From assembly GCA_045595965.1 (NCBI GenBank), contig JAZOBN010000010.1, forward strand, positions 1 to 64,000: DNA of 64,000 nucleotides, read 5' to 3'. The notes under the pieces are model-generated. The model was given only the letters and a program-made list of their open reading frames with translations. It made no database searches and had not been told where the DNA came from. Shown in pieces: positions 61,874-64,000 of this stretch (the stretch's first letter is position 1; each line of letters starts with the position of its first letter). The DNA is from CAAGNP01 sp045595965 (GTDB lineage: Bacteria > Bacteroidota > Bacteroidia > Bacteroidales > UBA932). The position numbers and the translations under genes were made by a program.

Positions 61874-62224
61874 ATGTATTCTGAAGATATTGAAAATGTA
61901 GTGGCGCAAGAGCGTGCCGGAGATGACGTTTATTCTAAACCAGTAAGAGCAGGGAAGAGAACATATTTCTTCGATGTAAAAGCGACTAAAGGTAATGATT
62001 ATTATCTGACAATCACCGAAAGCAAAAGGCGTATTGAAAAAGATGGCAGATTTGTTTATGACAAGCACAAGATCTTCCTTTATAAAGAGGACTTTGACAA
62101 ATTCGCAGAGGGTCTTGAAGAGGTTGTTGCATACATTAAAGAGAGATGCCCTATCACTGAAAGGACTTCAGAATCAACTACCTCTGGACAATACCAGTCA
62201 GATGTAAATTTCGAAGAACTGTAA
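61874..62224 (+). CDS. DUF3276/PUR-alpha-like nucleic acid-binding protein
   Basis: This 116-residue protein starts at the ATG 61874 (MYSEDIENVVAQERAGDDVY). A PUR repeat-like domain follows: SKPVRAGKRTYFFDVKATK, DYYLTITESKRRIEKDG, and FLYKEDFDKFAEGLEEVVAYI. Such proteins have the single-stranded DNA/RNA-binding Whirly-like fold and occur widely in Bacteroidetes and Borrelia. A clear promoter box lies before it and a clear terminator after it, so it is a single-gene unit. Its cellular role is not defined. Confidence 0.93.
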   Translation: MYSEDIENVVAQERAGDDVYSKPVRAGKRTYFFDVKATKGNDYYLTITESKRRIEKDGRFVYDKHKIFLYKEDFDKFAEGLEEVVAYIKERCPITERTSESTTSGQYQSDVNFEEL

Positions 62225-62245
62225 AAAGAGATTTCACTATCATAC

Positions 62246-62276
62246 ACGGCGAGGATAATTTCTCGCCGTTTTTTTA
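62246..62276 (+). terminator. terminator after the PUR-alpha gene
   Basis: ACGGCGAG (62246-62253) and CTCGCCGT (62262-62269) form a perfect 8-pair stem with an 8-base loop, followed by seven T. Confidence 0.93.
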
Positions 62277-62287
62277 ATTATCATACG

Positions 62288-62950
62288 ATGAACCCTGATC
62301 TGCAGAGATATATTGAGTCCGAAATTATCCCCAGGTACGACAACTTTGACCTGGCACACAGAAGAGACCACGTAGAAACTGTAATAAGCCAAAGCATGGA
62401 ATTGGCACAGCACTACGATGTCAACCCCGAAATGGTATACACCGCAGCTGCATACCACGATACAGGACTATCAGTCGACAGAAAAACACACCATCTCGAA
62501 TCGGGGAAGATAATCCGCAATGACAGACATCTTGATGAATGGTTCACCACTGAGGAGATTGAAACTATTGCACAAGCAGCAGAGGATCACAGGGCATCAA
62601 ACAAAAGTGAGCCCCGCTCAATTTATGGACGGATTCTATCAGAAGCAGATCGGGTAATAGACCCTGTCACCATTATCCGCCGCACAGTCCAATACGGGCT
62701 GTCAAATTATCCGGAACTTGATATGCAAGGGCACTACTCCAGAACAGTGGAACATCTTAAGGAGAAATATGCCGAAGGGGGGTACCTGAAATTATGGATA
62801 GCGGAGTCCCCTAACGCCGCAAGGCTTGAAGAACTCCGCCATATAATCAAGAATGAAACTAAATTGAACTCACTATTTGTTGAACTGTATCAACAATTAC
62901 TCCCCACCACTTCACAAGATCGTTCCAATACTCGGGAAACAGGTATGTGA
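62288..62950 (+). CDS. HD-domain metal-dependent phosphohydrolase
   Basis: This 220-residue protein shows the HD-domain motif order: His in HRRDHVETV near 25, the His-Asp pair in TAAAYHDTGLSVD near 56-57, HHLESG, AAEDHRAS near 96 and the Asp in ILSEADRVID near 117. It probably hydrolyses a nucleotide or phosphoester, but the substrate is unknown. It starts just 12 bases after the PUR-alpha terminator. Its last 92 bases overlap the end of the gene on the other strand, so the C-terminal 30 residues are unusual. Confidence 0.88.
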   Translation: MNPDLQRYIESEIIPRYDNFDLAHRRDHVETVISQSMELAQHYDVNPEMVYTAAAYHDTGLSVDRKTHHLESGKIIRNDRHLDEWFTTEEIETIAQAAEDHRASNKSEPRSIYGRILSEADRVIDPVTIIRRTVQYGLSNYPELDMQGHYSRTVEHLKEKYAEGGYLKLWIAESPNAARLEELRHIIKNETKLNSLFVELYQQLLPTTSQDRSNTRETGM

Positions 62951-63530
62951 ATGCCCCGATAATCCCCTTTCTGATACTCAGCAAAATTATTGATGCATTG
63001 AAAACCCATGCAGTGAGGATAAAAAGGTACGACCTAAGAAATCCCTGTTCACTTATATCTGTCTGATGGGAGCCGGTCTGTTTTGCAAAACAGCCGATAT
63101 GAAATGCCAATGTCACTCCGATTATTATATCGAAAATGTAAAGAGATTTGTTATCTCCCAGCAATCTGAGGAAAAGCATTGCAAAGGTAAAGATCGGAAG
63201 GCAGTACGGTGCCAGACTTATAAAAATCTGTCCGAATCTCCTTCCGCTGTGACTGACAACCCCTTCTCCCTCTCCTGCCTGCAATGAGTGGATCTTATGG
63301 AAAAACATCATTCCAACTACAGCATGTGTCATCTCGTGAGAGGTGGTCTGTAACCATTTCTCATTTCTGAAAAAGAATGGGATGAACTTCAGGACTATAT
63401 ACCCTCCCATTCCGTATAGGAGCCACTGATATGTCTGGTAATGCGCAATGGCCCATTTGACGAGTGGTATGCACTCCACTACTGCCAAAGCAAGACAAAT
63501 AAAGACCAACGGATAGTAAAGAAATCTCAT
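62859..63530 (-). CDS. M50-type membrane metallopeptidase-like protein
   Basis: This 223-residue membrane protein has five or six predicted helices. The zinc motif His-Glu-Met-Thr-His lies in QTTSHEMTHAVVGMMFF near 62-78, inside the membrane region, as in site-2 protease relatives (M50B-like). A second Asp/Asn motif is suggested by YIFDIIIGVTLAFH. The signal/membrane start is MRFLYYPLVFICLALAVVE. It precedes nothing on its strand except the HD gene end it overlaps, and it lies 8 bases after the thioredoxin gene, with which it is likely transcribed. Substrate unknown. Confidence 0.83.
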   Translation of the reverse strand: MRFLYYPLVFICLALAVVECIPLVKWAIAHYQTYQWLLYGMGGYIVLKFIPFFFRNEKWLQTTSHEMTHAVVGMMFFHKIHSLQAGEGEGVVSHSGRRFGQIFISLAPYCLPIFTFAMLFLRLLGDNKSLYIFDIIIGVTLAFHIGCFAKQTGSHQTDISEQGFLRSYLFILTAWVFNASIILLSIRKGIIGAFTYLFPEYWNDLVKWWGVIVDTVQQIVSSI

Positions 63531-63538
63531 ATTTTCTA

Positions 63539-64000
63539 TTATTTCGCAAGTTCAGCCTCTATTGCAGCACAAAGCTCACTGAACTCTTCTTCTTTGAAAA
63601 GACGTGTCAGTTTGATGATTTTACCCTCTCTGTCGATAAGTACATTCCTTGTGATACCTGCGTTCCTGAGTGCATATTTTGCAAAAATATCTGCACCGGG
63701 GTCAAGAGCAAGCGGATAGGTGACACCTACAGACTTCCCAAAATCTACAACTGTCTCCAGAGGCTCATCCCTGTCGATTCCGATCAGGACAAAATCTTTA
63801 TTCCCTTTATGTTTTTGCCAGATATCCTTCTCGATGAAGGGCATCTCTTTGCGGCATACTCCACACCAGCTTGCAGTAAACTGGAGCATAACCACCTTAC
63901 CTCTGTAATCTGACAACTTGACCTCCTTCCCATCGGTAAGTTTTGTTGAGAAATCGGGTGCTATATCCCCCAACTTGACAATATAACCTACACTGTCTGC
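63539..64000 (-). CDS. TlpA/ResA-type thioredoxin-fold protein, 5' end beyond the window
   Basis: The minus-strand frame is open to the right edge: nine further codons (ADSVGYIVK) stand before the LGDIAPDF block, so the apparent TTG start at 63973 is not the real one. The visible 153 residues are an AhpC/TSA-like redoxin: GDIAPDFSTKLTDGKEVKLSDY, the catalytic WCGVCRKEMP (Cys-x-x-Cys) and VLIDREGKII. It is likely an exported thiol-disulfide reductase, with the signal or lipoprotein sequence in the missing part. Confidence 0.92.
   Translation of the reverse strand, partial: ADSVGYIVKLGDIAPDFSTKLTDGKEVKLSDYRGKVVMLQFTASWCGVCRKEMPFIEKDIWQKHKGNKDFVLIGIDRDEPLETVVDFGKSVGVTYPLALDPGADIFAKYALRNAGITRNVLIDREGKIIKLTRLFKEEEFSELCAAIEAELAK

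Overview
The window is a stretch of bacterial chromosome with the marks of the Bacteroidales. Evidence for this: promoters of the TTTG-N19/20-TAnnTTTG kind, a long NusB (315 aa), DUF3276/PUR-alpha, DUF5606, DUF1460 and TerB-DnaJ genes, a TonB-dependent receptor paired with PnuT under a TPP riboswitch, and a murK-murQ-symporter cluster of the Tannerella kind. The 5-alpha-reductase/old-yellow-enzyme pair suggests a gut organism. I cannot fix the family from sequence alone. There are no tRNAs, insertion sequences, prophage genes or CRISPR arrays that I can see.

Bases 1-17,728 are a surface polysaccharide (capsule or O-antigen type) locus, all on the minus strand. In transcription order it holds a membrane nucleotide-sugar dehydratase, an SLBB export protein, a Wzz-type chain-length protein, capE-capF-capG (UDP-N-acetyl-L-fucosamine synthesis), rmlA-rmlB, a DUF2589 gene, a chimeric gene, an ATP-grasp gene, a divergent aminotransferase, wecE, a WecF-like glycosyltransferase and the first 205 codons of a Wzx-type flippase cut by the left edge. 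RmlA, RmlB and WecE make dTDP-4-amino-4,6-dideoxygalactose, and the WecF-like enzyme probably transfers its acetylated form. The oddest part is 4,978-6,226. An intact DUF2589 gene is followed by an open frame whose first ~98 codons are the start of an endonuclease/exonuclease/phosphatase (CdtB-like) domain, joined in frame to the C-terminal third of a UDP-sugar dehydrogenase. It looks like foreign DNA recombined into the sugar cluster.

Bases 17,812-39,896 are mostly housekeeping and cell-envelope genes: mnmA, the small SRP RNA (plus strand, with a near-perfect promoter), mltG, a glucosaminidase, cdd, two secreted proteins, rpsA, an oligopeptide-type transporter, ahcY, corA with a long structured leader, mntP, a MurNAc salvage cluster (kinase, murQ, recR, Na+/solute symporter), a thiamine uptake operon (TPP riboswitch, outer membrane receptor, PnuT-type permease), a glutaminyl cyclase and pyrG. 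The CTP synthase has lost all three residues of its glutaminase triad (Cys to Gly, His to Leu, Glu to Asp) while keeping its synthase domain, so it is probably ammonia-dependent.

Bases 39,987-42,731 form a plus-strand operon: an acyl-ACP thioesterase, a protein strikingly like human steroid 5-alpha-reductase type 1, and an old-yellow-enzyme reductase. This pairing is known from gut Bacteroidetes that reduce 3-oxo-delta4 bile acids and steroids. The rest (42,728-64,000) is conserved housekeeping: DUF1460, rnpB RNA, gpsA, nfo, recG, pdxA, rnhA, a tricorn-like protease, yicC, glnS, a lipoprotein, rimO, DUF5606, DnaJ/TerB, coaE, ybbR, yajC, nusB, a PUR-alpha protein, an HD hydrolase, an M50-like membrane protease and the 3' part of a TlpA-type thioredoxin cut by the right edge.
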